Source: Apophysomyces variabilis
Taxonomy: Eukaryota > Mucoromycota > Mucoromycetes > Mucorales > Mucoraceae
Assembly (NCBI GenBank): GCA_002749535.1
Contig: MZZL01000384.1
Location: forward strand, 379,410-443,409
Direction: 5' to 3'
Length of the DNA: 64,000 nt
Part shown: piece after piece, positions 45,327 through 57,930 of the stretch
Layout: each line of letters begins with the position of its first letter
Numbering within the stretch: the stretch's first letter is position 1
The notes under the pieces: generated by a model
What the model was told of the DNA's origin: nothing
What the model saw: the letters and a program-made list of their open reading frames with translations, nothing else
The model's database searches: none
Made by a program: the position numbers and the translations under genes

Positions 45327-46415
45327 ATGTATTATATACACCCTGAGGTACTTACTCGTGGTTTAGTACAACTTCTCTTACAACATGCGACAGTCCGAAT
45401 CAATGCGATCGAAGCTACCAGACAAAAGTTGCAAAAAATCATAGAAGGAAGTCGTAGTAATCTACACTTCATCTGCGGTAAGCCTTTTGGTACTATTGAA
45501 TTTTTCGTAACTTATATTGTGACAGATTTCGATATGACCATGTCTAGACATTGGGTGAGAAATAGACACACGTTTGCCATTGAGCGCAATGTCTCTTCCC
45601 ACGGTATTCCAGCGCTATACCCAAAAATGAGCACAGACGTAAGTTGAAGGGAAGATGATGGAAGAATATCTAGCTGACATGGTGGCATATTTACCCCAGT
45701 TAAAAACCGCGACTAAACGCATTTATGACAAATATTATCCAATCGAGATCAATAGAAACATGACGTATGAAGAAAAGGTTCCGTTTATGGTCAAATGGTG
45801 GCAGGAGGCACACCAGCTGATGATTAAAGAGGGTATAACCAAGAAAGGTAACAGCTCGTCTTGCACGATGCAAATACGTACAGGTTATATTTGGTATTTA
45901 CTAGAGGATTTACAGATATCGAAGAGATGGTGGAATATGCTGACGTTCAACTAAGGCCTAAGCTGGATACGGTGCTTGACATTTGTCGTGAGAAGGCGGT
46001 GCCGTTTCTTGTTTTTTCAGCAGGCATCGGCAATATCATTGAGCAAATATTGAAAAATGCCGGTCTTTACCATGAGAATATGCACATTGTCTCTAACATG
46101 ATGCAATTTGATGAAGAAGGACGCTGCTACGATTTTGCAGAACCATTGATCCATGTGTTTAACAAGTCCGAATTCCAGCTCGAGACTACCCCTTACTATA
46201 AGCAAATAGAACATCGCAAAAACGTTATCCTAGTGGGAGATTCTCTGGGAGATCTGCAAATGAGCCAAGGGATCAAACACGATCTATGCCTCAACATAGG
46301 TTTTCTCAACCATGACATTGAGGCACTGGAACCTAAATACACCAAGGCATTTGATATTGTGATTGTCGGCGACGCGAACATGGATCCAATCGTCGATCTT
46401 TTAAAAGCTATCTGA
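45327..46415 (+). CDS. Cytosolic 5'-nucleotidase III-like (pyrimidine nucleotidase)
   Basis: HAD-superfamily phosphatase that dephosphorylates nucleoside 5'-monophosphates (UMPH-1/NT5C3 family). The start MYYIHPEVLTRGLVQLLLQ at 45327 is tentative because the TA-rich DNA before it could be an intron. Landmarks: DFDMTMSRHW (HAD motif I, nucleophile and acid/base Asp), EINRNMTYEEKVPFMVKWWQ, VFTRGFTDIEEMVEYA, VPFLVFSAGIGNIIEQIL (motif II), LIHVFNKSEF (motif III Lys), NVILVGDSLGDLQMSQGI (motif IV, GDS..GD), and LNIGFLNHDIE. Two short introns interrupt it (after the N-terminal helix, and near 45.85 kb). All catalytic motifs are intact. Confidence 0.9.
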
Positions 46416-47116
46416 AGCCTGGTTCAAACAACAAAGGAAAAGATCAGATGCGATAAAATATATCGGTTATGTTGATGGCATAACTTAAGGCAGTAATTGA
46501 GGTCCCATTTGATCATAGTACATTTAAGATTTAAAAACTATAACGCCGTACTTGCACAACCTGAATATAGCGGACAAAATAGAGTTGACACTTGTTACAT
46601 GGATAAAATCAGTTTAATCACAACATTGGCAAATTGAACATAAAAAAAGCACATTGACCATTGACTGTGAAACGATGAAGGCAGGGCGCAGCCGTAAGCA
46701 CCAAAGACACGGACATGGATGACGAACAGAATCAAGTTACTCCCATCACTAAGCCACTAATCCATAGCAACTCTATGGTTACCCTTTTCCCTATGGAAAC
46801 CGCAAAAACAAACATGTATGAAGTATGCAACCATAGCATGTTTACGTGCATCAATAGGATCAAGGGAGAAGACGGGAAAAGAAAAGGTTAGCTGACTCAA
46901 CAGAAAAGAAGGGCAAAGGATCATCATTGGTGACACACAGTGGAGGCGGTCACAGGCGCGCACTGAACCCAATTTCTTTTTCTTTTTTTTCTTTGGGCTT
47001 GCGTTGCACAAGTCGATTTCCTTCATTTCTTCAGATTCCTTTTCCCAACCGACTTTTTCATTATCTTTCGTTTTCTCCTACCTTTTTCTCTCCCTTTTCT
47101 TTTTCTTTTCTTTTTC
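46416..47116. other. Intergenic region
   Basis: No gene seen. The last ~140 nt before 47117 is strongly T/C-rich, typical of a 5' leader or promoter in this genome. Confidence 0.5.
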
Positions 47117-47973
47117 TTGAGAACTGATGCCTCTTTCTCCATGTTTTCTTTTGCTTTCTTCATCGCCTCCTCCTCGCTGGTATATCCCATTCTTGCACAG
47201 CAATATATCAGTGTAGATTGTACTTGGCCCTGTCCTGATCAATCCGAATGTGTCTTATCTGCAGAAGCTGTTCGGTGTCTACCGCTTCACCACTCACAGT
47301 AAGTCATCCTCATCCCCACATTGTAAGAGACTCATATCGAAACCAAAACGAAAAAAAAACCAAATAAAGATGGGTTCTCCAAAGACCAGACCGTTCACCT
47401 GTATACTGTGGCGAAACAGCGCGTCTTCATCAACCATGTGTGACAGCGCCTACTGCGTATAATAACCATAATTCAAGTCAGACAATGATAGCCTGGCCCC
47501 CTAACGACCCACGACGGCCTTTCGATGGTTACCTAAGTAATTGTGACGATACCACATATTGCCTCGCTGGTACGTGCGTTCCACGATTGACAGACGCTTG
47601 CGAATCCACCAACCAATGTCTTCATGGTCGCTGCATTGATGGGCAATGTAAGGCTCCTTTGTTCGCTCATCCACGCCAAAACATAATTCACATTGTTGCC
47701 GCCATTATCGGTTTATTTGTGACCATTACGGTGCTCGTGGCCATCTACCTTTATCGAAGACGACGAATACTTCAAAAGGCAGCACGAAAACCTAGTCCAA
47801 TGAACGTCCTTGACTATCATACAGAAGAAGACACCATCCAACCTTCTGCTCCACCTCACCCACTACCCTCAGAAACGACGCCTAGCATGCAACAACAACA
47901 ACTGCAATATAGACTTCAACAACAACATCATTCTGAACAAAAAGCGTTGCCTCCACCACCCTATGCACCCTAA
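47117..47973 (+). CDS. Cys-rich single-pass membrane protein with PPxY-like tail
   Basis: Two exons joined by an in-frame intron (about 47300-47370). The start MRTDASFSMFSFAFFIASSS gives a signal peptide; MFSFAFF at 47141 would do as well. A short ectodomain has about a dozen Cys residues (CTWPCPDQSECVLSAEAVRC, YCGETARLHQPC, NCDDTTYCLAGTCVPRLTDA, ESTNQCLHGRCIDGQC), likely disulfide-bonded. One membrane helix follows (IIHIVAAIIGLFVTITVLVA) with RRRR stop-transfer. The cytosolic tail is Gln/Pro-rich and ends in ALPPPPYAP, which contains a PPPY motif that WW-domain proteins such as Rsp5/NEDD4 ligases bind. No family is recognised; a surface receptor or adaptor is possible. Confidence 0.7.
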
Positions 47974-48178
47974 TTTCTTCCGGCGTTTTAGTTTTTTGTT
48001 CAAGTACTTCTTTTTTCTTACTGTAAATAGGATACCAAATATCTGGAAATTTCGTTTTCCATCTTCCCTTCCCTTTTTTTTTTCTCTAATCTCCTCTGAC
48101 ATTGGTTGACATGATTGCCTAAAAAGAAAAGAAAAGCAAACAAATAAAACCAAAATAGAAAAAGACAAGACACTTTTT

Positions 48179-50147
48179 TCATGGTTGACATGGTAATGTC
48201 AAGTTGCCAGAGCGACCGAAATGAACCATTAATCCTGATGCTGATGATGCTGATGATGGGGAATCTCGTTTGTGAAAGTCTAGATGCTGATCTTCGGTCA
48301 TGGACCGTTGGAATGATATAGAGGATATGGCTGAATGATTGGGGATCTGAGCCGCTTGCGACGCGCTTTTCGATCGACGACGTGAAAACCCACGAGCAAA
48401 AAATGACAGGGAAGATGACAGTTTATGGATCGTATTCCGCAACCTATCCTGTTCATCCCCAACAAACAGGAATAAGCTTTTCCTCTTTTCGTTGTTTGGT
48501 CTTTGCCAATATAATTTACCATAATTGTCACTGCCTGTACCATGTCTTCATCGTTAATTTCTACTATTTTCCGTTGTCGTGGATCAGCCGTTTCCCACCA
48601 AATCTGAGGGTCTTGTAAATCGGCTATGACCCATGGATGAACCTGGTATCCGAAAATGAGAACAGGAAAAAGAGCGGGATCTGGTTTAGTCGATGGTCCC
48701 TTATCCTCATTTCTTTTGTTTTCTTTCTATCTTCGTCTTTCTCTATTTCAATCATTTACCTTGACTTCTTCAAGCGTAATTCGTTCCTGAGGCACTTTTG
48801 CCAGCAACCGATACAATAGATCCTTCAGGTCATTGCATACTTCGAAGCCAATTTCTTCTGGATCAGGAAACGCCAAGGGTTGTGTAGGTATGATATCAAA
48901 CAATTCAAATTCGGTCACCGCATTGAATGGACAGCGACCAAAGACAAAACAGTACAACGTGACACCCAATGCCCAGATATCAATGGCTTTTGTGACACGC
49001 TGCTGATCATCCTCGCCTGAACATAATTCTGGTGCGAAAAAAGCAGGCGTTCCTGCGGTCTCGGCCAGTTCACGATCGATCTCCATACAAGTCTGATGAA
49101 TGACTCTGTCACCTGCTAATAACTCATTGAAATAAGATACACCAAAATCCGAAATCTTAACAATGCCGTCTTTGGTATATAACAAGTTGGCTGGTTTAAT
49201 ATCTCGATGGATGATGCCCTGATGATGTACTGTAATAAATAAACAAAAAAAAGTAAAGCTAAGCAAAACAAGAAAGAAAAAAAGGCGTGCATCCTTTTTT
49301 TTTTTTTATATTCTTACAGTAATCCAGGCCGCTTACAACGTCACGGAAGATACTGCGGGCTTCGGAGATTGACAGTACAGGTTGGTCATATTCATCTCTC
49401 CATTGGATCTCACCACCTTCCATGTATTCGAGTGCTAATTCATTTTAGAAAAAGGAAACAAAAAAATTAACGGTAAATCGAACAAGAAGAGAGAAGGAAG
49501 AGGAGGGGAGGGGAAAACGGAAGAAGGGAGGATTTGTTCTTCTTTTTTACCCATGTATATCTTTCGACTTGCTGGATCATCAATGACCTCCCGTAAGCGA
49601 ACCACGTGTGGATGGACGCATTTCTTCAGAATGGCAATTTCTCGTCGAATCTTTTGTTCATTTTCCTTGTGTAGTTTTGCATCGACCTGAGCATTTCCCC
49701 TTAACATACCCAGCTGTTTTCGTCGAGTACGTTTATCAACGATCTTGATAGCCTTTTGGTTTTTTTTGTTTTCAAGAAGAGGGAAGAGAAGGGGGAGAGT
49801 AAGTGACGTTCTTTCTTTTTCGGATGCGACGGGTTGGATCTTTTTAGGCTTACCACTAATTCATTTGTATCCAAATCTTCCGCCAATTTTACTTTTCCGT
49901 GAACACCTCTGCCAATCTCTGTAATGATCATATAATTGTTGATGATTTTGTTTCCTGTCGAAGCATCGTAGTCTTTGCAGATGTAGTTGGTTGTGACGAC
50001 ATCTTCTAATTGAGTCTTTGGTTGTAATGAGAACTTTCGTAATCTTTCAGTGATTGGCATTTTCGTGTTATGGATCCGACTTTTTGCTTTACATAGACAA
50101 AAGAGAAGAACCTGTTCATACCCATCCAGGGAGGAAACGGACTGCAT
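48179..50147 (-). CDS. Ser/Thr kinase of the CaMKK type (Sak1/Ssp1-like)
   Basis: Upstream kinase of AMPK-type kinases, cytosolic. The N-terminal half is split into short exons: MPITERLRKFSL, YMIITEIGRGVHGKVKLAED (Gly-rich loop), REIAILKKCVHPHVVRLREV, and a segment ending SGLDY. The exon at 48748-49266 carries GIIHRDIKPANLL (catalytic loop), VKISDFGVSYF (DFG), GTPAFFAPELC (activation segment end) and DIWALGVTLYCFVFGRCPF. The C-terminal exon is Ser-rich (RRRSKSASQAAQI, RDSPSSASSAS) and regulatory in character. The start is 50147 (MQSVSSLDG) or 50060 (MPITERL); the second is closer to the conserved part. The Leu-Arg/Pro-rich insert seen in animal CaMKKs is short here. Confidence 0.87.
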
Positions 50148-50317
50148 GACAGGGAGGGGTGGAGTTTGTATCGGGTAATCAATTGTGCTGGGTTGAGGCC
50201 AGAAAAGGGTTGCTCTCTTTTTTTTTTTGGTCTTTCATCCTCTTTTTCTCTCTCTCTTTCTCTTTTCTCTCTTCCTCTTCTTCTTTTTTTTTCTTTCCAT
50301 TCACTCATATTCTGGTC
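50148..50317. promoter_or_regulatory. Compact divergent promoter with long polypyrimidine tract
   Basis: Only 170 nt separates the starts of the kinase (-) and RING ligase (+) genes. Positions 50216-50300 are almost pure C/T on the plus strand (TCTCTCTCTTTC and related runs). Such tracts are common near fungal transcription starts. Confidence 0.55.
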
Positions 50318-51507
50318 ATGAAACTGCCCTATCTGTTAGTTGGGCTTATCATATATTCTGCCTCTGTTTCGGCATCGATCCTTATCGTCGTAAGCACCCA
50401 TAAATGACAGAACATAACTTTGTCCTTGTCAAAACGTTTTCTCTTTTTGATTGCATTCGCTAATGACTTGTTTTCTATCTTCCCCTTAAACAAAAGGCAT
50501 CAAATACTACATTACCAGACCGCGCAGCAGCTTTTGGTCCGCGCGTGTCAGAAAATGGGAAATTGGGCTACTTGGCATCGCCAAAGGATAGAACAGGATG
50601 CACTGTTTCCAGATCACCTTGTGCAGATTGGATTGCACTGTTAGAAAGAGGCGGATGTTCTTTCATTACAAAAGTCCGGAATATGCAAAAGAGTGGAGCC
50701 ATTGCAGTGATTGTCGGCGACCCTGATAGCTTCAATTGGGTTACGATGTTCTCACCAGGTACACATACGTTTCTGTAGTTTTATTTTGTGTGCGGACAAG
50801 GAGAGAGGAATTGAGGATTTAGGGCTTGGTTAGTGTGGATGATTGATCGATACGCTTTTTCTTTTTCTATTTCTTTTTTGAACAGGTTATACAGCGGATA
50901 TCGTGATACCGAGCGTGTTTATCCCTCGAGATGAATATCATACAATTTTGGAAGCCGCGCCTACATTGGTCGTTATGCAATTGGATGATTTTGTCACTTG
51001 GTACAGAAACAGAAGATTACCCAAAAGAAAAAAGAATTATACTTTCCGCTGAGCTTTTTTTAACGTTCGTTTTCGTAGGCCGATGTTAGATGTGGTTATT
51101 ATCGTCCTTGTGTCACCAAGCATCATGATGCTTTTTATCTATGTCGCATGGCAATTACGACAGCGCCATAAGAGGCAACAGGAACTGGCGCCTGTTGAGG
51201 TTGTATCACGGCTTGGTGTTCGCGTGTTTCGTCGCGAGAAGAACGAGGTGTCTTGTGCCATATGTCTTGATGACTATGTAGACGGCGAGACGCTGAGGGT
51301 GTTACCATGTCACCATGAATTCCATATGTCATGTGTCGATGCGTGGCTGACGACGCAGAAGAAAATTGTAAGTGGACCAGTCTCAACGAATCGACTAAAT
51401 AAACAAACAAACAAACAAAATCTATGTTTCTTCCCAAACAGTGCCCCATCTGCAAACGTGACATAACTTGCACAAGTGAAGCAACGCCGCTCTTGTTAGA
51501 TCCATAA
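50318..51507 (+). CDS. PA-TM-RING E3 ubiquitin ligase (RNF13/GRAIL-like)
   Basis: Membrane-bound ubiquitin ligase of the endosome/vacuole pathway. The order is: signal peptide ([20 protein letters not shown]), a protease-associated (PA) domain with [33 protein letters not shown] and [18 protein letters not shown], one membrane helix ([20 protein letters not shown]), a basic juxtamembrane RQRHKRQQ, and a RING-H2 finger ([39 protein letters not shown]) with all eight zinc ligands. Five exons are inferred, the last intron falling inside the RING finger, so the true finger spans two exons. The protein ends TPLLLDP at 51505-51507. Confidence 0.93.
51400..51419. repeat. CAAA microsatellite in the last intron of the RING ligase gene
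   Basis: Five tandem copies of a AAAC/CAAA unit inside the intron that splits the RING finger. Confidence 0.7.
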
Positions 51508-53748
51508 ATTGTGTTGTTGTTGTTGTTGTTGTTTTGTACAGTTGAACTATTTTCTTTTTCTTGTAAATCGCCCCTACACCCACATACTTGCCATTATCTT
51601 TTTTCTTTTGTTTCTTTTGTTTCTCATACATAATACCAAATTTCATCATTTTCTTTTCATTCCGATTTCTTGGCCATAAAAAAATGAAGAAAATTTAAGC
51701 TTTTTGAACTTTTTATTTTTTATTCCTTGCTTTGCCCTACATTGTGCACAATCAAGAAGAACTTAGGCTGCATACATAAGAGTTATGTTATTCATTAATC
51801 CGCATGCAAGGAGAACATGCAGGATAGTAATGCTCATGAAATGGCTTTTTTAATTCAAGCCAAACGTAGACATTGAATTTCAACACCATTATTGTACTTT
51901 TATGATGCATCCTGGTCTTTCTAGTGCGTTGGTTATTACGAATGTGTTTCATCAGTAGAACTGTGCACCACAGCATGGTCATCCTTTTCTCCTTTTTGGT
52001 CATGCGAATCAGCTAGCCTACCCATCCTAGTCCATCGTATGTAAGGGCAGAAGGCTAAGATCTTAGTCAGTCATTCTATCAGACGCTCAGCAATGTGATA
52101 GAGACTGAGTCATTCGGAGTGATACGGGATGGACTTCCGGCGGAATGAACGCCACAGAGTCGGGCAACATAACAAAGGCACTCTTTTGTACCTTTCTCTA
52201 TCTTCTGCAAATGTCATATTTTGAATGAGCGATCATTCAATATATAACATCATTTCCAGATGGTATGCTTAACGTTCATTTTATTATTATCATTTTTATG
52301 TTGCCTTATAGTCTTGTAGCATGCGTTATTCTATCCATTCTTGGATAATTGGTACCTCTTTGCCAAGAACGTACTGTGTTATACAAAAAAATTTCATCGT
52401 CCTGTTTTTGGGAGGCTAAAGAAGTTTCTCTGCAAGCAATCGTCGGAACTTGGTTATATGCAATCCATAGGACGTATTTTCTCCCTTTAGAACGGACATT
52501 TTTCTATTACCCATAAGCATTTTCGGAGTCCTTCTTTGTTTTTTTTGTTTCTCTCAAAGGAATAGAGTACGGGCTGCTTGTATTGTCAGCAGTGGTCCGA
52601 ACAGAATGGACCATGGCTCGATCCTGCATGCCATGCCATGGTCGCTCAACATGATCAAGGAAACACATAGTGATGAATCAAGGTCACAAATGCGTTCACG
52701 TGGCAACCAGAACGCATCATGCAGGTACGCCGAAGCTATGGGCTCAAATCTTTAAAAGTGAACAACAGTATTGACATGGCTGAAGGCGGACTGCGAAACT
52801 CATTTTGATCTGATGTTTGCTTTAAGCTCTTAGTTTTTTTGCCTTTACTTTGAACGTTGCATTCTTAGTGTAACCGGTATAAGCAAGGTCGTTGGTAATC
52901 TTGTGATACGGAGGTAGTGTACAAAAAGGGCTTGCGTTCTTCGCGGATTCCTTTTCCATAGTTCTCACGACATGCAAGTAACTTAATTTTCCCAAAAATA
53001 GGTTCTTTGACTTCAGCTTGCATTATATATTCTGTGTACGCAACACAGAAAAAAAACTCATGAAAGGAAAGGAATACGGAAGCCCCTTTGACTTATGTTG
53101 GCTTATGATCCAGAACAAACATGTCAAAGCAATGAATCATCATTCGAGCCAAGTAAATAAAAAAAAAAAAAGGCGTAGGGAAGAGGTTGTCTTATTCTCT
53201 GTGACACCAATGCGTAGTTTAAGTAAAATGCACTATTCAGTCTTGGGAACGAAATAAGAGGTTTATTCGATATTGCACTACAAAGTCTATTTTTACCCTC
53301 GGTGTCTACGTATGCGTTATCAAAATAAAGCCACAGCAGCTCGTTCGCAAAAGCATTGACTGCATAATCCGAACCTAGATAATAACAAAGGTATTCGTTT
53401 GCTTTAATCATGATGACACATAGACCAGACAGGGGGAAGCAAATGGAAAAAGAATGGCATATCTTTTTGAAGGTGCGTGTGTGGGTGCATCTATTGTGTA
53501 TTGTCCAGTTTTAGGCAGTTGAACAAGAGCATGCACATTCTGCTTCGGGATTAAGCCATGCCATGGCGTTGCTGAGGTATTGGATTCTTGTCAAGCAAAC
53601 TAATGGGACCAATGCATGCTGTCTCACAGGTTTCCATTGTTCGCTGCGCATAACGCGCATTCTCTTATGAATCGAGCGTCACAAAAACTCGAGTACTTTT
53701 TTTCACGTCCGCAGCAAGTTTTCGCTGTTGCCGACTTAGAACATTACA
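51508..53748. other. Long intergenic region, 2.2 kb
   Basis: Contains a TTG trinucleotide run (51509-51533), then AT-rich DNA with no protein-like frame of useful length. A minus-strand frame (53124-53411) and others lack any domain. No RNA gene found. A short palindromic cluster of CCATGG/GCATGCC near 52607-52645 is the only local structure noted. Confidence 0.5.
51509..51533. repeat. TTG trinucleotide microsatellite
   Basis: About seven tandem TTG units directly after the RING ligase stop codon, in the 3' untranslated region. Confidence 0.85.
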
Positions 53749-56700
53749 ATGCCAGCGATCACACCTGCTCAACTGGCTGCCTTGCAAAGCAATACAAAGA
53801 ACATTCGGAACATTTGTATTCTTGCGCATGTGGATCACGGCAAAACAACCCTGTCTGATTCCCTCCTTGCCACCAATGGTATCATTTCCTCTAAAATGGC
53901 CGGCAAGGTACGTTACCTGGATTCCCGAGAAGACGAGCAAGAGCGAGGTATTACCATGGAATCAAGCGCCATCAGTCTATACTTCAAGCTGGTCAAATCA
54001 ATTGGAGAAGGTATCACTAAGAGATTTCTGGATTTGTTATTTATCGACAGATTACTAAAATCATGCTGCTCTATAGAACCTGTTACGAACGAATATCTGA
54101 TCAATCTAATCGATTCGCCTGGTCATGTTGACTTTTCATCCGAAGTATCAACTGCTTCCCGTCTTTGTGATGGTGCCTTGGTTTTGATAGATGCCGTTGA
54201 AGGTGTCTGTACACAGGTAAGGTTAACTTGGAATCATGCAATGAGAGAAAAAAAAACGATGAAGAAGAAAACAAGTTAGCTGATCGCTTATACGAAATAA
54301 AATGTTTTTTTTCCTATGTAAACCAAAAAGACCATCTCCGTATTACGACAAGCCTGGGTTGACAAAGTTCGACCTGTTCTCGTCTTCAACAAGATTGACC
54401 GCCTTATTGTCGAGCTGAAACTCACACCGCAAGAAGCCTACATACATTTGAATAAGATATTGGAGCAAGCAAATGCCATCATGGCTACCTTTTTCACTGG
54501 CGATTGGATGGAGGATGAAGCAAGGAGAATGGAGACCGAGAAACTGAAACAGACAGAAGAGGAAGAAGAAGGTCAGCAAACGTTTGACTGGACTGTGGAA
54601 GAACGTGATGATTCGGATATCTACTTTGATCCAGCCAAAGGTAATGTCGTATTTGCAAGTGCGATCGATGGATGGGCATTCCGGTAAGTACAACAAAACG
54701 ATGTGGAAGAAAGAGAGAAAGAAAGAAAGAAAGGTGGGAGGAAAAAGATAACTTAGTCATAAAACTTTCTGTTGGTTGAGTTTAGAGTGCAACAGTTTGC
54801 TGCTTTCTATGCCAAAAAGCTTGGATTTAAGGAATCCGTTTTGCAAAAATGTCTGTGGGGGGATTATTATTTTGATCCCAAAGCGAAACGTGTCATCCGC
54901 CATAAGCAATTGAAGGGACGCAATTTAAAGCCTATGTTTGTTCAATTTGTTCTTGAGAATATCTGGGCTGTGTACGATAGTGTCATTATACAGCAGTAAG
55001 TTTAGATGACTGTTTGTTGCTAGATTTTGAGCGTCTGCTAAAGGTGTCTTCCGTTCCGTATGTTTCTAGGAATCGTGAACGAACGGAAAAGATTGTAGCT
55101 GCACTCAACGTCAAAGTCCTTCCCCGCGACCTACGTTCGCGTGACACGCAGACGCTTCTATCGGCTATCTTTTCGCAATGGCTTCCTTTGTCAACGTGTA
55201 TCCTATTAGCAATCATTGGTCAATTACCTCCTCCTAAAGATGCCCAGCGTGTCCGTTTACCGAAAATGTTATATCCCAACTTGCAGCACACCGATAGTGA
55301 GCCGTTAGAACCGACAAACGACGTAGAAAAGGCATTATACGGCTGTGATGCATCCTCCGACGCTCCTGTTGTTGCCTACGTTAGCAAAATGTTTGCAGTT
55401 CCTGTGAACGAATTACCGGAGAATCGAAGAAGACAAATGACAGCAGAGGAGATGAGAGAGCGTGGAAGACAGCAAAGAGAACGTAGAGCAGCTGCATCTG
55501 CAACACAGATGACCGAGGACGGCGTACCTTTGGATATTAGTAAGCTTTCTGTTACGGAAGAACAGACGGCCGTTGATGAAGAGATCGAATTGAAAGGCGA
55601 GAGCATCATTGGTTTTGCACGCTTGTATTCCGGTACCATTCGTAAGGGTCAACGACTGTTTGTTATGGGTCCAAAGTTTGACCCTCGGTATCCCAACAAG
55701 CATTGTTCGGAAATCACCGTTGAAACTCTGTATCTTATCATGGGTCGCGAACTTGAGGCCTTGGATGAGGTATCCGCAGGCAACGTATTTGGCATCGGTG
55801 GATTAGAGGGACATATTCTGAAGAATGGCACACTGGCAAGCACATTAGAAGGAGTGAAAAATATGGCGGGTGTCAAGATGCAGTCATCTCCCATTGTTCG
55901 CGTTGCTCTTGAGCCGGAAGATCCAAGTGATATGGATAAACTGGTGGAAGGGCTTCGTCTTTTAAATCAAGCTGATCCCTGTGTGGAAGTGTTACTTCAA
56001 GAGACTGGAGAACATGTTATTTTGACGGCAGGAGAACTGCATCTTGAAGTAAGCTGCCGTCCCACCTTGATGGCATTTACTAAGAGGCATCCGATTAATC
56101 CGTCTGCTTATGTTGCTCTTATTTCCCTGTAGCGATGTCTTCGAGATTTAAAAGAACGATTTGCCAAGATCGATATCCATGTGTCACAACCCATCGTTCC
56201 CTTTAAGGAAAGCATTGTTAGTGGAGGTATGGAAACGATTTTCTCGGTCCGAGGGCGGTATATATTTACGTTTGTAATGATTTAGATCTGTCTGCGAATA
56301 AAGAAAGAAACGAGGTGACGGTACCTCGAGGTACACTGGAAATACAGACTTCTACGAAGCACATTTCTTTACAAGTGCGGACGGTGCCTCTTCCTGCGAG
56401 AGTTACACAGTTCCTTACCACCCATACAGCGAGTATCAAAGCCATTGTCGATGAGAAACTAGCCAAGAAACAGGCTGTGTTACCGAATGGCGAAGATGAC
56501 CGTGACGAAGAGGTGGATAACACAGACAAACAGGATCAAAAGATATTATCACCTCAAGAGTTCCAAGAGCAGCTTACATATGAATTTGAGGAAGCACGAA
56601 AAGAGGGCGGCCAATTTGCTTCATTATGGGATGGTATCGTTGATCAGTACGTGGACATATTCCCTTTTGTGTTTCATCTTTTTGAGCTTTGACTTATTTG

Positions 56701-57868
56701 ATGCGCTTGTTACCAGAATTTGGGCATTTGGACCAAGACGTATCGGACCCAATCTTTTAGTTAATCGCGTACCTGGATATATCCGCAAACCATTCTTCCA
56801 GATCGATACGCGCGATACGACGACAGTTGGAGAAGGTGTTTCAGAAGATCACATTGACGACGTGTTGAAAGTGGAAAATACGGATAGTCATACTGACAAA
56901 GCCGCTTTGAGCATTCTGGATGTGGATTTCCATATTCTCACTGGATTCCAACTATCCACCTTGACTGGTCCTCTTTGTGCTGAACCAGTGATAGGTGTTT
57001 GTTATATCGTACAGGACGTGGTGATTCACGACAAAGAGGCTGAAACCAGTGAAGGTATGTCTATATTCTCGGCTGAAAATTTCCTTTTGTTCTAAGGGCA
57101 TTGGTATAGTCCGTTCACGTCTGGGTCTTATCCAGGGTCAAGTGATCTCAGCTATGAAGGAAGCGTGCCGTCAGGGATTCTTGGATTGGTCACCACGGTT
57201 ATTATTGGCCATGTATGCTTGTGACATTCAAGCATCAGGTAATACAATCAAAGTAGAGCGAATTCTTGTTTGACAGCGAATTGATACCTTTATTCATCGG
57301 TAGCCGAGGTGCTTGGTAGAGTCTATGGTGTTATTTCCAAACGCAAAGGCAAGATTGTATCCGAAGATCTCAAAGACGGTACACCTTTCTGGCAAATTCG
57401 TGCTTTATTGCCTGTCATTGAAAGTTTTGGATTTTCAGATGGTTTGTATATTCCAAAATGGAAATAAGCAGAATTAACCTAAGCATGTTTCATTGCTTTT
57501 CATGCAGAAATCCGGAAACGAACCTCTGGCGCAGCTAGTCCTCAACTCGTGTTTAGCGGGTAAAATAGCCTGCTCAAGTATTTGAAGATTTTGGATGTTG
57601 ATTGCTTTTATTAGGTTTGAGATGTTAGACGAAGATCCTTTCTGGGTACCAAGCACTGAAGAAGAGTTGGAAGATCTCGGCGACAAAGCTGACCGAGAGA
57701 ATTTGGCTAGAAAATACATGGATACCGTACGAAAGAGAAAGGTAAACTATTCTTGATACATGGTATCATCATGATGATAATGACCTAACACGCATTGGTT
57801 AGGGAATGTTTGTGGAGAAAAAGCTCGTAGAACATGCTGAAAAACAACGAACATTAAAAAAGAACTAA
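53749..57868 (+). CDS. EFL1: Elongation factor-like GTPase 1 (EFL1/Ria1)
   Basis: Cytosolic GTPase that, with SBDS, releases eIF6 from late 60S subunits. It starts [20 protein letters not shown] with G-domain motifs [17 protein letters not shown] (G1), [11 protein letters not shown] (G2), [14 protein letters not shown] (G3) and VFNKIDRLI (G4). An acidic insertion within the G domain ([20 protein letters not shown]) and [15 protein letters not shown] are typical of EFL1 rather than EF2. Later parts are [37 protein letters not shown], the [10 protein letters not shown] segment, [34 protein letters not shown] and the end [20 protein letters not shown]. At least ten introns are present. One of 66 nt (54011-54076) keeps the frame and has no stop, so it looks like coding sequence unless compared with the family. 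Confidence 0.94.
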
Positions 57869-57930
57869 ATAAAAACCAATCATCTCTGAAAATAATCGCT
57901 GCTTTTTTCTTCTTTTTCTCAAGTTTCGAC

